The notes beneath the pieces were generated by a model, which ran no database searches, had not been told where the DNA came from, and worked only from the letters and a program-made list of their open reading frames with translations. The position numbers and the translations under genes were made by a program. This document shows, in pieces, positions 16,702 to 27,584 of a stretch of DNA of 64,000 nt. This DNA comes from Kitasatospora cineracea (lineage in GTDB: Bacteria > Actinomycetota > Actinomycetes > Streptomycetales > Streptomycetaceae): positions 1,305,001-1,369,000 of the forward strand of contig NZ_RJVJ01000002.1 in assembly GCF_003751605.1 (NCBI RefSeq), given 5' to 3'. How positions within the stretch are numbered: the first letter of the stretch is position 1; each line of letters opens with the position of its first letter.

Positions 16702-17469
16702 TCAAGCCCCGATCGCGTGCAGGCCGCCGTCCACGTGGACGATCTCGCCGGTGGTCTTCGGGAACCAGTCGCTGAGCAGCGCGACGACGCCGCGGCCGGC
16801 CGGCTCCGGGTCGGTGAGGTCCCACTTGAGCGGGGAGCGGGAGTCCCAGGTCGCGGCGAGGTCCGGGAAGCCGGGGATCGACTTCGCGGCCATCGACCCG
16901 ATCGGGCCGGCCGAGACCAGGTTGCAGCGGATGTCGCGCGAGCCCAGGTAGCGGGCCAGGTACCGGTTGGTCGACTCCAGGGCGGCCTTCGCCGGGCCCA
17001 TCCAGTCGTACTGCGGCCAGGCGAACTGCGCGTCGAAGGTCAGGCCGACCACCGAGCCGCCGTCCTGCATCAGCGGGAGCAGCGCCGTGGTGAGCGACTT
17101 GAACGAGTACGCGGAGACGTGCATCGCGGTGGCCACGGACTCCCACGGGGTGTCCAGGAAGCTGCCGCCGAGGGCGTCCTGCGGCGCGAAGCCGATCGAG
17201 TGGACGATGCCGTCGAGGGTGGGCAGGTGCTCGCGGACCTGGTCGGCGATGCCGGCCAGCTGCTCCGCGTTGGAGACGTCGAGCTCCAGGACCTTGACGG
17301 GGTTGGGCAGCTTCTTGGCGATGCGCTCGGTGAGGCTGGGCCGGGGGAAGGCGGTGAGGATGATCTCGGCGCCCTGCTCCTGGGCCAGCTTCGCGGTGTG
17401 GAAGGCGATGGAGGACTCCATCAGCACGCCGGTGATCAGGATGCGCTTGCCTTCGAGAATTCCAGTCAT
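16702..17469 (-). CDS. fabI: enoyl-[acyl-carrier-protein] reductase, FabI/InhA type
   Basis: 255 aa SDR that reduces enoyl-ACP with NAD(P)H in fatty acid elongation. N-terminal nucleotide site G-V-L-M-E-S-S-I-A. The active site has Q-Y-D-W-M-G-P-A-K (Tyr...Lys), typical of FabI/InhA. The family tail V-D-G-G-L-H-A-I-G ends the protein. It lies 2 bp downstream of fabG in the same direction, the usual actinobacterial fabG-fabI (mabA-inhA) operon. Confidence 0.95.
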   Translation of the reverse strand: MTGILEGKRILITGVLMESSIAFHTAKLAQEQGAEIILTAFPRPSLTERIAKKLPNPVKVLELDVSNAEQLAGIADQVREHLPTLDGIVHSIGFAPQDALGGSFLDTPWESVATAMHVSAYSFKSLTTALLPLMQDGGSVVGLTFDAQFAWPQYDWMGPAKAALESTNRYLARYLGSRDIRCNLVSAGPIGSMAAKSIPGFPDLAATWDSRSPLKWDLTDPEPAGRGVVALLSDWFPKTTGEIVHVDGGLHAIGA

Positions 17470-17471
17470 GG

Positions 17472-18191
17472 TCAGTGACCCATGCCCAATCCGCCGTCGA
17501 CGGGAACGACGGCTCCGGTGATGTACGCGGCCTCGTCGGAGGCCAGGAACCGCACGGCCGAGGCGATCTCGGCGGGGGCGGCGTAGCGGCCCAGCGGGAC
17601 GCCGGAGACGATCTCCTGGCGGCGCTCCTCGCTGAGCACCGCCGTCATGTCGGTGTCGACGAAACCGGGCGCCACCACGTTGACGGTGATGCTGCGGGAG
17701 CCGAGCTCGCGGGCCAGCGAACGGGCGAAGCCGACCAGGCCGGCCTTGGAGGCGGCGTAGTTGGCCTGCCCGGCGGAGCCGCTGAGGCCGACCACCGAGG
17801 AGATCAGCACGACCCGGCCCTTGCGGGCCCGCAGCATCTTCGCCGCGGCGCGCTTGACGACCCGGAAGGTGCCGGTGAGGTTGGTGTCCAGGACGGAGCT
17901 GAAGTCGTCCTCGGACATCCGCAGCAGCAGGGTGTCCTTGGTGATGCCGGCGTTGGCGACCAGCACCTCGACCGGGCCGTGGGCGGCCTCGACCTCGGTG
18001 AAGGCGGCGTCGACCTGCGCGGCGTCGGTGATGTCGGCGCGGACGGCCAGCACGTCGTACTTGGCGAGTTCCGCCGGGACCTCGCCGCTCCGGCTGGTGA
18101 TGGCGACCTTGTCGCCCGCCTCGGCGAAGCTCTGGGCGATGGCCAGGCCGATGCCCCGGTTACCTCCGGTGACCAGTACCGAGCGGCTCAA
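17472..18191 (-). CDS. fabG: 3-oxoacyl-[acyl-carrier-protein] reductase
   Basis: 239 aa SDR. It reduces 3-oxoacyl-ACP with NADPH. T-G-G-N-R-G-I-G cofactor loop, N-A-G-I-T, catalytic Ser in I-S-S-V-V-G, Y-A-A-S-K-A-G and C-terminal V-P-V-D-G-G-L-G-M-G-H. The start is TTG 18191 with AGAGGTGG upstream; no better start exists. The 254-bp upstream gap holds GATAGCGT (minus strand, about 18260), a plausible -10. Confidence 0.95.
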   Translation of the reverse strand: MSRSVLVTGGNRGIGLAIAQSFAEAGDKVAITSRSGEVPAELAKYDVLAVRADITDAAQVDAAFTEVEAAHGPVEVLVANAGITKDTLLLRMSEDDFSSVLDTNLTGTFRVVKRAAAKMLRARKGRVVLISSVVGLSGSAGQANYAASKAGLVGFARSLARELGSRSITVNVVAPGFVDTDMTAVLSEERRQEIVSGVPLGRYAAPAEIASAVRFLASDEAAYITGAVVPVDGGLGMGH

Positions 18192-18445
18192 GGGTCCACC
18201 TCTTCTCTCGATGTGCGTACGTTGTGCGTCCGCGGCTGCGCGCGCAGTTCACCAGCGACGCTATCGGTAGGGTGCGAGCGCGGACGAAGCGGCCTCCGAC
18301 AGGGGCGTCCGACGAGAACTGTCGCATCTCCACAATGGAGTCATCCAGGGGGCGGGGAACGCCGCGCAGGCCGCGGGCGTTGCCCCGAAGGTGTTCCGGA
18401 GAGCCCGGGGCGCCGATTTCGGGCGAGCCGATCGGAGCGGACGCA

Positions 18446-19576
18446 ATGAGTGGTGCACACCCTGACCGGACCGGTCGCCGCAGGCTGGCGGCGCTGGCGG
18501 CGCTGGCCCTGGCGGGCGCGGCGGCGTGGGCGCTGCGCGAGGTGCCGGCCCAGTTCGGGCGCCGTCCGGACGCGTCGGACCTGCGGCTGCGGGCGTCCCC
18601 GCAGTACCGCGACGGGGTGTTCCACAACGCGCCGTCCGAGGTGTCCGCCGGGGCGCCGGGCCGGCCCGACTCGGCGACGCTGCGCCGGATGCTGTTCGAG
18701 AAGGAGGGCCGGGTGCCGGCCGCGCCGGTGCCGCTGGCGGTGCCGGAGGTGTCCGGCGGGGCCTCCGAGGGCGTCGCGGTGACGTGGTTCGGGCACGCCT
18801 CGGCGCTGCTGGAACTGGACGGCTGCCGGGTGCTGGTGGACCCGATCTGGTCGGACCGCTGCTCGCCCTCGCAGCTGACCGGCCCGAAGCGGCTGCACCC
18901 GGTGCCGGTCGAGCTGGCCGAACTCCCGCAGGTGGACGCGGTGCTGATCTCGCACGACCACTACGACCACCTGGACATGGCCACCGTGCGCCGCCTGGTC
19001 GAGCTGCAGTCGGCGCCGTTCGCGGTGCCGCTGGGCATCGGCGGCCACCTGCGCCGCTGGGGCGTGCCGGAGCACCGGATCATCGAGCTGGACTGGGACG
19101 AGACCTGCACGCTCGGCGAGTTGACGCTGACGCTGACCGCCGCGCACCACTTCTCCGGCCGCAGCCTGGCCCGCAACACCACGCTGTGGGGCTCCTGGGT
19201 GGTGGCCGGCCCGGAGCGCAAGGTGTTCTTCACCGGCGACTCCGGCTACTTCGAGGGCTTCGCCCGGATCGGCGAGCAGCACGGCCCGTTCGACGCGGCG
19301 CTGATGGCGATCGGCGCGTACGACGACGCCTGGGCCGACATCCACCTGAACCCGGAGGAGGCGGTGCGGGCGCACCTGGAGCTGCGCGGCGGGCTGCTGC
19401 TGCCGATCCACTGGTGCACCTTCAACCTGGCGCCGCACCGCTGGGCGGAGCCGGTGGAGCGGCTGCTCGCGGAGGCCAAGGCCCAGGCCGTGCCGCTGGC
19501 CGTGCCGCGGCCGGGGCAGCGGGTCGAGGTGGCCAACCCGCCGGAGCTGGACGGCTGGTGGGAGGCCCTGGCGTAG
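18446..19576 (+). CDS. MBL-fold metal-dependent hydrolase (NAPE-PLD/RomA-like)
   Basis: 376 aa. One N-terminal membrane helix (about 12-32) anchors the protein. The metallo-beta-lactamase fold follows with metal motif S-H-D-H-Y-D-H-L-D, H-H-F in T-A-A-H-H-F-S-G-R, Asp in F-T-G-D-S-G-Y-F and the final His in I-H-W-C-T-F. The pattern resembles the N-acyl-phosphatidylethanolamine phospholipase D/RomA subgroup. Substrate unknown; a lipid is suggested only by family. Start ATG 18446. Confidence 0.88.
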   Translation: MSGAHPDRTGRRRLAALAALALAGAAAWALREVPAQFGRRPDASDLRLRASPQYRDGVFHNAPSEVSAGAPGRPDSATLRRMLFEKEGRVPAAPVPLAVPEVSGGASEGVAVTWFGHASALLELDGCRVLVDPIWSDRCSPSQLTGPKRLHPVPVELAELPQVDAVLISHDHYDHLDMATVRRLVELQSAPFAVPLGIGGHLRRWGVPEHRIIELDWDETCTLGELTLTLTAAHHFSGRSLARNTTLWGSWVVAGPERKVFFTGDSGYFEGFARIGEQHGPFDAALMAIGAYDDAWADIHLNPEEAVRAHLELRGGLLLPIHWCTFNLAPHRWAEPVERLLAEAKAQAVPLAVPRPGQRVEVANPPELDGWWEALA

Positions 19577-19724
19577 GCCCCCGCCCGGCGCCGATCTGAC
19601 GGCCCATCAGCGTGGCGCGGCGAATATTGGCTGGCCGTACGCCCTGCGGCCGGGGATGATGCGAGCGGGTGCGCCCTCGGCCGGGGGCGGCCCGCCGCGT
19701 CCGACCCTCGACCCAGGGAGCCCG

Positions 19725-21250
<1,526 letters not shown>

Positions 21251-21251
<1 letters not shown>

Positions 21252-22645
21252 TGTCCCTCACGCACCCCCACGAGCTGGTGGAACGCGCCCTCGAACTCTC
21301 CCGCGCGGACGGCTGCGTGGTGATCGCCGACGAGGAGTCCACCGCCAACCTGCGCTGGGCCGGCAACGCGCTGACCACCAACGGCGTCACCCGCGGCCGC
21401 CGCCTCACCGTGATCGCCACCGTGGACGGCGCCACCGGCACCGCCTCCGGCGTGGTCGCCCAGGAGGCCGTCACGCTCGACGAGGTCGAGCAGCTGGTGC
21501 GCGCCGCCGAGGCCGCCGCCCGGGCCGCCGAGCCCGCCGAGGACGCCCAGCCGCTGATCGCGGGCCGGGCGGCCGACCCGCGCTTCACCGAGGCCCCCGA
21601 GACCACCGACATCGGCGTGTTCACCGCCTTCGCGCCCGCCCTCGGCGAGGCCTTCGCCCGGGCCCGTTCGAACGGCGAGCTGCTGTACGGTTTCGCCCGG
21701 CACGAGCGCACCACCTCCTACCTGGGCAGCTCCACCGGCCTGCGGCTGCGCCACGACCAGCCCACCGGCACCGTCGAGCTGAACGCCAAGACCGCCGACC
21801 TGTCCGCCTCCGCCTGGGCCGGCGCCGCCACCCGGGACTTCACCGACGTCGACGTCACCGCCCTGCACACCGACCTGACCCGCCGCCTCGGCTGGGGCCG
21901 CAAGCGGATCGACCTGCCCGCCGGCCGCTACGAGACGCTGCTGCCGCCGTCCGCCGTCGCCGACCTGATGGTCTACCTGTCCTGGTCGGCCGGCGCGCGG
22001 GACGCGGTGGAGGGCCGCTCGGTGTTCTCCAAGCCCGGAGGGGGCAGCCGGGTCGGCGAGCGGCTCAGCCCGCTGCCGCTGACCCTGCGCTCCGACCCGG
22101 CCGAGCCGGGCCTGCAGGCCGCCCCGTTCGTGCTCACGCACTCCTCGGGCGAGAACGACTCGGTGTTCGACAACGGCTCCCCGCTGGCCGCCACCGACTG
22201 GCTGCGCGACGGCCGCCTCGCCCACCTGCTCACCACCCGGCACTCCGCGGGCCTGGCCGGCCTCCCGCTCACCCCGCCGGTCGACAACCTGGTGCTGGAG
22301 ACCTCCGCCCCCGGCGCGCCCACGCTGGAGGAGATGGTCGCCCGCACCGAGCGCGGCCTGCTGCTGACCTGCCTGTGGTACATCCGCGAGGTCGACCCGG
22401 CCAGCCTGCTGCTCACCGGCCTCACCCGGGACGGCGTCTACCTGGTCGAGAACGGCGAGGTGGTCGGCGCCGTCAACAACTTCCGCTTCAACGAGTCCCC
22501 GGTCGACCTGCTCGGCCGGATCACCGAAGTGGGCCGCACCGAACGCTGCCTGCCCCGCGAGTGGGGCGACTGGTTCACCCGGGCGGCGATGCCGCCGGTC
22601 CGGGTGCCCGACTTCAACATGAGCTCGGTCAGCCAGGCCTCCTGA
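21251..22645 (+). CDS. TldE/PmbA subunit, TldD-related
   Basis: 464 aa. Same fold as TldD but without the HExxxH motif, as expected for the non-catalytic TldE/PmbA partner. Conserved pieces include S-G-E-N-D-S-V-F-D-N-G-S-P and C-L-W-Y-I-R-E-V-D-P near the C-terminus. It overlaps tldD by 1 bp. No RiPP precursor was seen nearby, so a general peptide-clearance role is more likely. Confidence 0.92.
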
Positions 22646-22671
22646 GCCGACCGGAACCCGAGGGGGCCCCG

Positions 22672-23220
22672 ATGGACGAGAAACGCACCGTGAAGACGTC
22701 GAAGATGCTCTCCCGCATCCTGCGGCACGACCCGGGCGCCGTCGGGGTCACCCTGGACGCGGCGGGCTGGGTCGGCGTCGACGCCCTGCTCGCCGCCCTG
22801 GCCCGGCACGGCCGCCCGCTGAGCCGCGCCGAGCTGGACCACGTGGTCGCCACCAACAACAAGCGCCGCTTCGCCTACTCCGAGGACGGCCGCTCGATCC
22901 GCGCCAGCCAGGGCCACACCGTCGAGGTCGACCTCGGCCTGCCCGCCGCCGCCCCGCCGGACGTGCTCTTCCACGGCACCGCCGAGCGCACCCTGCAGTA
23001 CATCCTGGCCGAGGGCCTGCGCCCGATGTCCCGGCAGGACGTGCACCTGTCCGCCGACACCGGGACGGCCGCCAAGGTCGGCTCCCGGCACGGCCGCCCC
23101 GTCGTCCTGGCGGTCGACGCGGCGGCGATGGCCCGGGACGGGCACGAGTTCCGGGTGTCCGCGAACGGCGTCTGGCTGACCGGCCCGGTCCCCGCCCAGT
23201 ACCTGCGCCGCACGCCCTGA
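22672..23220 (+). CDS. kptA: RNA 2'-phosphotransferase KptA/Tpt1
   Basis: 182 aa. It moves an internal RNA 2'-phosphate to NAD+. Family blocks are clear: K-x-L-S-R-I-L-R-H-D-P, V-V-A-x-N-N-K-R-R-F, L-F-H-G-T and H-L-S-A-D-T-x-T-A-x-K-V-G-x-R-H-G-x-P-V-V-L. Bacterial members have no known tRNA-splicing substrate and may repair damaged or ADP-ribosylated RNA. It lies 26 bp after the PmbA gene, possibly in the same transcript. Confidence 0.94.
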   Translation: MDEKRTVKTSKMLSRILRHDPGAVGVTLDAAGWVGVDALLAALARHGRPLSRAELDHVVATNNKRRFAYSEDGRSIRASQGHTVEVDLGLPAAAPPDVLFHGTAERTLQYILAEGLRPMSRQDVHLSADTGTAAKVGSRHGRPVVLAVDAAAMARDGHEFRVSANGVWLTGPVPAQYLRRTP

Positions 23221-23362
23221 CCCCCGCCGGGCCCGGCCCGCGCGCCCCGCCGGGCGCCCCGCCGGGCGCCGCGCCGGACCCGGGTGGGTCCGGTCGGCGT
23301 CAGCGGGGTTACCGTGGTCGACCGTAGGGGCCGCACCGACCCGAGGAACGGATGGGGACGAC

Positions 23363-23713
23363 ATGCCCAAGAACGCGGACGACGGCCAGGTCTTCCGGAT
23401 CACCGGGGCCCGCAGCAGCCTGAGCGAGGACGTCCGGGGGCGCCAGCGCCGCTACGTGGTCTCGATGCTGATCCGCACCGCGTGCGTCCTGCTCGCCGTC
23501 GTCCTCTGGGACGTCCAGCGCTGGCTGGCCTTCGTCGCGCTGGCCGGCGGCATCCTGCTGCCCTACTTCGCCGTCCTGATCGCCAACGCGGGCCGCGAGC
23601 GCGCCCCGGGCCTGCCGTCGACGTTCGCCTTCGCCCCCGACACGCCGCTGATGCTCGGCCCGGGCGGCACGGGGGGCCGCGGCGCGGGGGCCGAGAATCA
23701 GCCACAGGACTGA
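23363..23713 (+). CDS. DUF3099 membrane protein
   Basis: 116 aa. A soluble N-terminus containing I-T-G-A-R-x-S-L-S-E-D is followed by two membrane helices (about 34-50 and 55-73) and a Gly/Pro-rich tail. The layout matches DUF3099, an actinobacterial family without known function. Confidence 0.88.
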   Translation: MPKNADDGQVFRITGARSSLSEDVRGRQRRYVVSMLIRTACVLLAVVLWDVQRWLAFVALAGGILLPYFAVLIANAGRERAPGLPSTFAFAPDTPLMLGPGGTGGRGAGAENQPQD

Positions 23714-23842
23714 GAATCCCTCAAATCTGCTGTCCGGTATGGGCGTTCATATGCCGCTATGACCGCCCGAAAGCTCAGACGATCCTCAAATTAATCATCG
23801 GACAGGCGCACCGACGGCCCTTCCGCCGTGCCATACTTCCTT

Positions 23843-23911
23843 AGCGCTCCGCATCCCCCGTCGGAGCGACAGACCGACGCCGGGCAGCTCCCCCCGTGGC
23901 TGCCCGGCGTC
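23843..23911 (+). ncRNA. 6C-type small RNA
   Basis: Two adjacent perfect stem-loops with C-rich 10-nt loops. Stem 1 is 7 bp (23845-23851 with 23862-23868), loop with five consecutive C. Stem 2 is 13 bp (23876-23888 with 23899-23911), loop with six consecutive C, and could double as the terminator. This is the defining layout of the actinobacterial 6C RNA. CATACT at 23832-23837 is a suitable -10 for a 5' end near 23843. C-rich loops are thought to pair with G-rich ribosome binding sites of target mRNAs. Confidence 0.75.
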
Positions 23912-23949
23912 GTCATGCCCGGACACGGACCGGACATAGGATCGACCGC

Positions 23950-24210
23950 ATGGACACCCCCGCGCACCCCCTCTTCGGCACTCCCCCCGGCGGCCCCGAC
24001 AGCCCCGAGGGCCCCCCGAAGTGCTCCGCCAAGGGCTGCCGCGACCTCGCCGCCTGGTCCCTGCGCTGGAACAACCCCAAGCTGCACACCCCCGACCGCC
24101 GCAAGACCTGGCTCGCCTGCGACGCCCACCGCGACTCGCTCAGCCAGTTCCTGGCCGTCCGCGGCTTCCTCAAGGAGACCGAGCCCTTCTCCGGGCCCGT
24201 CCCGGAGTAA
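23950..24210 (+). CDS. small conserved zinc-ribbon-like protein
   Basis: 86 aa. Pattern C-S-A-K-G-C then, 30 residues on, L-A-C-D-A-H suggests one metal site (C-x4-C...C-x2-H). The W-N-N-P-K-L-H-T-P-D-R-R-K-T-W-L block is strongly conserved-looking. TAGGAT ends 7 nt before the ATG, so it is probably leaderless. Function unknown; the name 'acetone carboxylase' attached to relatives in databases is not supported by the sequence. Confidence 0.8.
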   Translation: MDTPAHPLFGTPPGGPDSPEGPPKCSAKGCRDLAAWSLRWNNPKLHTPDRRKTWLACDAHRDSLSQFLAVRGFLKETEPFSGPVPE

Positions 24211-24263
24211 CGCCGGACGCCGTCCCGCCCAGCCGCCGGGGCCCGGGCCGGGGCGGGCTCCGC

Positions 24264-25253
24264 TCAGCCGCCGATCGCCGACATCGGCCGCTCCGGCTGG
24301 AGGAACTCCGGCCGGTCGATGCCCGCGCCGGCCTTCTTGCCCCACATCGCCGCCCGCCACAGCTCCGCCAGCTCCGCGTCGCCCGCGCCGGAGCGCAGCG
24401 CGCCGCGCAGGTCGGTCTCGCCGGTGGCGAACAGGCAGTTGCGGACCTGGCCGTCGGCGGTGAGCCGGGTGCGGTCGCAGGCCCGGCAGAACGGGCGGGT
24501 GACGGAGGCGATCACGCCGACCGTCGCGGGCCCGCCGTCGACCAGCCAGCGCTCGGCGGGGGCGGCGCCGCGGGCGGCGGCCGGTTCGGGGGTCAACTCG
24601 AAGCGGGTGCGCAGCAGTTCGAGGATCTCCTCGGCGGTGACCATCCGGGTGCGGTCCCAGCCGTGCTGCGCGTCCAGCGGCATCTGCTCGATGAAGCGCA
24701 GCTGGTAGCGGTGCTCGATCGCCCAGGCCAGCAGGTCGGCGGCCTCGCCGTCGTTGACGCCGCGCATCAGGACGGCGTTGAGTTTGACCGGCCGCAGCCC
24801 GGCGGCCTCGGCGGCGGCCAGGCCGTCTAGCACGTCCTGGTGGCGCTTGCGCCGGGTGAGCCGGGCGAAGGTGTCGGGGTCGAGGGTGTCGAGCGAGACG
24901 TTGACCCGGTCGACGCCGGCGTCGCGCAGGGCGGGGGCGATCCGGGCCAGTCCGATGCCGTTGGTGGTGAGCGAGATCTCCGGCCGGGGCTCCAGCGCGG
25001 CGCAGGCGGCGATGATCGCCACCAGTCCGGGCCGCAGCAGCGGTTCCCCGCCGGTGAAGCGGACTTCGCGCACGCCCAGCGTGCCGACGGCGAGGCCGAC
25101 CAGGCGGACGATCTCCTCGTCGGTCAGCAGTTCCGGTTTGCCGAGCCAGTTCAGGCCCTCTTCGGGCATGCAGTAGGTGCAGCGCAAGTTGCACCGGTCG
25201 GTGAGCGAGACCCGCAGGTCGACGGCCTGCCGGCCGTAGGTGTCGAGGAGCAT
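24264..25253 (-). CDS. moaA: GTP 3',8-cyclase MoaA
   Basis: 329 aa radical SAM enzyme, first step of molybdenum cofactor synthesis. N-terminal cluster C-N-L-R-C-T-Y-C, second cluster C-R-A-C-D-R-T-R-L...R-N-C-L-F, and the essential C-terminal Gly-Gly (S-A-I-G-G) are all present. No other moa genes lie nearby. Confidence 0.96.
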   Translation of the reverse strand: MLLDTYGRQAVDLRVSLTDRCNLRCTYCMPEEGLNWLGKPELLTDEEIVRLVGLAVGTLGVREVRFTGGEPLLRPGLVAIIAACAALEPRPEISLTTNGIGLARIAPALRDAGVDRVNVSLDTLDPDTFARLTRRKRHQDVLDGLAAAEAAGLRPVKLNAVLMRGVNDGEAADLLAWAIEHRYQLRFIEQMPLDAQHGWDRTRMVTAEEILELLRTRFELTPEPAAARGAAPAERWLVDGGPATVGVIASVTRPFCRACDRTRLTADGQVRNCLFATGETDLRGALRSGAGDAELAELWRAAMWGKKAGAGIDRPEFLQPERPMSAIGG

Positions 25254-25282
25254 CCCGGCGCCCGCCTTCCTGGAAAAAGCCC

Positions 25283-25316
25283 GCTGGCCCGGCCACCGTG
25301 CGGCGGCCGGGCCAGC
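25283..25316 (-). terminator. rho-independent terminator of the symporter operon
   Basis: 12-bp perfect stem (25283-25294 with 25305-25316), followed on the minus strand by GGCTTTTTCC, a rare true T-run. It lies 75 bp after the symporter stop. Confidence 0.8.
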
Positions 25317-25390
25317 TTAACGCCGCTCCCGGACAGCGCCGGGGAGCGGACCGTTCCGTGGGCGCCTCGGTCGGCGCCTCCGCGGCCGCC

Positions 25391-26998
25391 TCAGTGGGCG
25401 CCCAGGCCGGTGAGCGAGCGGACTTCCAGTTCGGCGTACTTCGCCGGGTCGGCCTTCTCCCGGGCGAGGTAGGTGCCGATCACGCCGGCCAGGAAGCCGA
25501 CCGGGATGGAGACCAGGCCGGGGTTCTCCAGCGGGAACCAGTCGAAGGAGGCGCTCGGGACCAGGGCCTTGGCGTTGCCGGAGACCACCGGGGAGAAGAC
25601 CACCAGGGCGACGGAGGTGATCAGGCCGGCGTAGGTGGAGGCGACCGCGCCGGTGGTGTTGAACCGCTTCCAGAACAGCGAGTACAGCAGGGTGGGCAGG
25701 TTGGCGGAGGCGGCGACCGCGAAGGCCAGCGCGACCAGCGCGGCGGCGTTCAGCTTGTCGGCGAAGATCGACAGCAGGATGGCGACCGCGCCGATCGCCA
25801 CCGCGGCGAACTTGGCGCTGGCCACCTCCTCCTTCTCGGTGGCCTTGCCGCGCCGGATCACGTTGGCGTACAGGTCGTGGGCGAAGGAGGACGAGGAGGC
25901 CAGGGTGAGTCCGGCGACCACGGCCAGGATGGTGGCGAAGGCGACCGCGGAGATCACCGCGAGCAGCACCGCGCCGCCGGTGGTGCCGGCGCCGCCGCCG
26001 AGGTGTTCGGCGAGCAGCGGGGCGGCGGTGTTGCCGGACTTGTCTGCGGCCAGCGCCTTGCGGCCGACCAGGGCGGCGGCGCCGAAGCCGAGGGCGAGCG
26101 TCATCAGGTAGAAGACGCCGATGATGCCGATCGACCAGAGCACCGACTTCCGGGCGGTGCGCGCGGTGGGCACGGTGTAGAAGCGCACCAGGATGTGCGG
26201 CAGCGCGGCGGTGCCGAGCACCAGGGCGATGCCGAGGCTGAGGAAGTTGAGCTTGGTGGTGCCGTTGGTGCCGTACTTGAGGCCGGGTTGCAGGAACTTG
26301 TCGCCGCTGCCGCTGGCCTTGGCGGCGGAGCCGAGCAGTTCGGACAGGTTGAAGTGGAACTTGGCCAGCACCAGGACGGTCATCAGCCCGGCGCCGAGGA
26401 TCAGCAGCACGGCCTTGATGATCTGCACCCAGGTGGTGCCCTTCATGCCGCCGATGACGACGTACAGCACCATCAGGGCGCCGACCGCGACGATGGTCCA
26501 GCGCTTGGCGGAGTCGCTCTGGGCGCCGAGCAGCAGGGCGACCAGCGAGCCGGCGCCGACCATCTGGGCCAGCAGGTAGAAGATCGACACCACGATGGTG
26601 GAGATACCGGCGGCGGTGCGGACCGGGCGCTGGCGCATCCGGAAGGCCAGCACGTCGGCCATGGTGTAGCGGCCGGAGTTGCGCAGCGGTTCGGCGACCA
26701 GCAGCAGGGCGACCAGCCAGGCGACCAGGAAGCCGATCGAGTAGAGGAAGCCGTCGTAGCCGGAGAGCGCGATGGCGCCGGTGATGCCGAGGAAGGACGC
26801 GGCGGACATGTAGTCGCCGGAGATCGCCAGTCCGTTCTGGAAGCCGGTGAAGCTGCGACCGCCGGCGTAGAAGTCGGAGGCGTCGCGGTTGTTGCGGCCG
26901 GCCCACAGGGTGATGCCGAGGGTGGCGACGACGAACACCCCGAACAGGGACATGATCAGGGTGCGGTGGTCGCTCGCGGAGGTGGCCAGCTGCGTCAT
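25391..26998 (-). CDS. sodium/solute symporter, acetate permease (ActP) type
   Basis: 535 aa with about 13 membrane helices of the SSS family. Motifs G-D-Y-M-S-A-A-S-F-L-G and G-G-M-K-G-T-T-W-V-Q-I are typical of ActP/MctC monocarboxylate permeases. The gene follows a DUF485 gene with a 4-bp ATGA overlap, the yjcH-actP arrangement. Likely substrates are acetate, propionate or pyruvate (by family). Confidence 0.92.
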   Translation of the reverse strand: MTQLATSASDHRTLIMSLFGVFVVATLGITLWAGRNNRDASDFYAGGRSFTGFQNGLAISGDYMSAASFLGITGAIALSGYDGFLYSIGFLVAWLVALLLVAEPLRNSGRYTMADVLAFRMRQRPVRTAAGISTIVVSIFYLLAQMVGAGSLVALLLGAQSDSAKRWTIVAVGALMVLYVVIGGMKGTTWVQIIKAVLLILGAGLMTVLVLAKFHFNLSELLGSAAKASGSGDKFLQPGLKYGTNGTTKLNFLSLGIALVLGTAALPHILVRFYTVPTARTARKSVLWSIGIIGVFYLMTLALGFGAAALVGRKALAADKSGNTAAPLLAEHLGGGAGTTGGAVLLAVISAVAFATILAVVAGLTLASSSSFAHDLYANVIRRGKATEKEEVASAKFAAVAIGAVAILLSIFADKLNAAALVALAFAVAASANLPTLLYSLFWKRFNTTGAVASTYAGLITSVALVVFSPVVSGNAKALVPSASFDWFPLENPGLVSIPVGFLAGVIGTYLAREKADPAKYAELEVRSLTGLGAH

Positions 26999-27372
26999 TC
27001 GGCGGCCTCCTCGGCCACGGCGGTGTGGTCGGCGCCCTGGGCGGGCAGCGTGGCGTCGGCGCGGCCGCGGATCACGGCGGCCCGCGGGTCCAGTTGCCGG
27101 TCGGCGAACCGGGCGTACCAGGCGGCGATGGCGAAGGTGCTGGCGAACTGGAGGAGGCCGAGCACCAGCGCGATGTTGATGTTGCCGACGACCTTGGTGC
27201 TCATGAAGCCGGGGGCGTAGCAGCTGAGCAGGACGTACAGCAGGTACCAGAGGACGAATCCGGCCGTGACCGGGAAGGCGAAGTTCCGGAACGAGCTCCG
27301 GAGTTGCCGGAACTCGGGTGAGCCCTCGATACGTTGGAACGATTCGGGGACTGTCTCGGGCGGGGGTGCCAC
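26995..27372 (-). CDS. DUF485 membrane protein (YjcH-like)
   Basis: 125 aa with two membrane helices (about 34-54 and 67-90) in the DUF485 pattern (F-P-V-T-A-G-F-V-L-W-Y). GTG start at 27372 with AGGAG 8 nt upstream; the longer frame beginning at 27513 lacks an RBS and runs through the regulatory site. Translationally coupled to the symporter. Thought to be an accessory subunit of ActP-type permeases. Confidence 0.9.
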   Translation of the reverse strand: MAPPPETVPESFQRIEGSPEFRQLRSSFRNFAFPVTAGFVLWYLLYVLLSCYAPGFMSTKVVGNINIALVLGLLQFASTFAIAAWYARFADRQLDPRAAVIRGRADATLPAQGADHTAVAEEAAE

Positions 27373-27416
27373 GCGGGGTCTCCTGACGTCTTCGGTGCGA
27401 CGGACGATCAGATGGA

Positions 27417-27432
27417 CGTGAGTGACGTCACA
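27417..27432 (-). promoter_or_regulatory. CRP-like palindrome upstream of the symporter operon
   Basis: On the minus strand TGTGACGTCACTCACG fits TGTGA-N6-TCACA except for the last base, and contains the perfect 10-bp palindrome GTGACGTCAC. It lies 45 bp upstream of the GTG start. cAMP-receptor-type regulators (Crp/GlxR) bind such sites, and acetate/monocarboxylate uptake is a typical target. Confidence 0.55.
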
Positions 27433-27515
27433 TTGAGTGCGCTGCATGCTAGATCGAGGAGCGGGTGCCGAGAAGCTTCCCCACGCGATGTGGCCGAAAA
27501 CTGACCAGAACACGC

Positions 27516-27548
27516 CACCGGGGCGGCCGCTTTGCAGCCACCCCGGTG
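27516..27548 (-). terminator. terminator after the alcohol dehydrogenase gene
   Basis: 12-bp stem with one mismatch (27516-27527 with 27537-27548), 37 bp past the stop of the minus-strand dehydrogenase gene. Confidence 0.6.
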
Positions 27549-27584
27549 TGATGATCAGTCAATTAGCCCTGTTTGCGGGCCGGT

